This document shows, piece after piece, positions 6,328-6,383 of a stretch of DNA of 6,383 bases; positions within the stretch are counted from its first letter, which is position 1, and every line of letters starts with the position of its first letter. Origin of the DNA: Chloroflexi bacterium UBA5177 (lineage in GTDB: Bacteria; Chloroflexota; UBA5177); the NCBI GenBank assembly GCA_002413265.1, contig DHWR01000270.1, positions 25,584 through 31,966 of the forward strand, written 5' to 3'. The translations under genes were made by a program, and so were the position numbers. The notes below the pieces were generated by a model. That model searched no databases, was not told the DNA's origin, and worked only from the letters and a program-made list of their open reading frames with translations.

Positions 6328-6383
6328 TACTAATTGGGTAGACTACACAGTCGCCGCGCCAGAAGAGAATTCGCTCCAACTCG
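6328..6383. other. Window end without a supported gene
   Basis: No coding region is supported here. A TAGACT (6339-6344) on the + strand could be a -10 of a divergent gene beyond the window, but its -35 partner is poor (TAGATT at 6316-6321) and nothing downstream can be checked. Confidence 0.3.

Noticed and set aside
6156..6341. 61-codon + strand frame opposite the secreted-protein signal region
   Set aside because: It lies opposite the signal peptide and promoter region of the - strand gene and shows no family features.

Overview
The window looks like chromosomal DNA of a GC-rich bacterium (around 60% GC by eye). It uses GTG and TTG starts freely and exports proteins with ordinary Sec signals. 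A soil-type Terrabacteria lineage (Actinomycetota, Chloroflexota or Dormibacterota-like) would fit the UvrB/Mpg sequences and the Ig-plus-propeller protein. This placement is a low-confidence inference from protein style, with no marker search behind it. No tRNA, rRNA, CRISPR array, insertion sequence or phage signal is visible.

Left half, + strand (77-2686): a two-gene DNA repair unit. uvrB (nucleotide excision repair damage-recognition subunit) is followed after 6 nt, in the same reading frame, by an AAG/Mpg-type 3-methyladenine DNA glycosylase that has no clear Shine-Dalgarno sequence of its own. A helix-bulky-lesion repair factor and an alkyl-base excision enzyme are therefore probably co-expressed and translationally coupled.

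Middle, + strand (2819-4423): after a 132-nt intergenic stretch with a good -10 element and a 5'-UTR hairpin comes an exported alkaline-phosphatase-superfamily enzyme (type I phosphodiesterase/nucleotide pyrophosphatase fold) with a complete metal-ligand set.

Right half, - strand (6310 to 4420): a probable two-gene transcription unit reading leftwards. First is a small secreted protein of unknown family, whose best start is a TTG preceded by a perfect GGAGGT. After 33 nt comes a membrane-anchored protein with an SbsA-type Ig-like domain and a six-repeat TolB/PD40 beta-propeller. This unit converges on the phosphatase gene, and the two stop codons share one palindromic CTAG. A perfect 10-bp hairpin lies inside the end of the phosphatase gene, just past the stop of the opposing gene.

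The repair genes are conventional. The three extracytoplasmic proteins are the less-described part, but nothing in the sequence proves that they form one system. The most useful observations are the small secreted protein and its start, the packed convergent junction, and the structured leaders. I do not see convincing evidence for a wholly new system.
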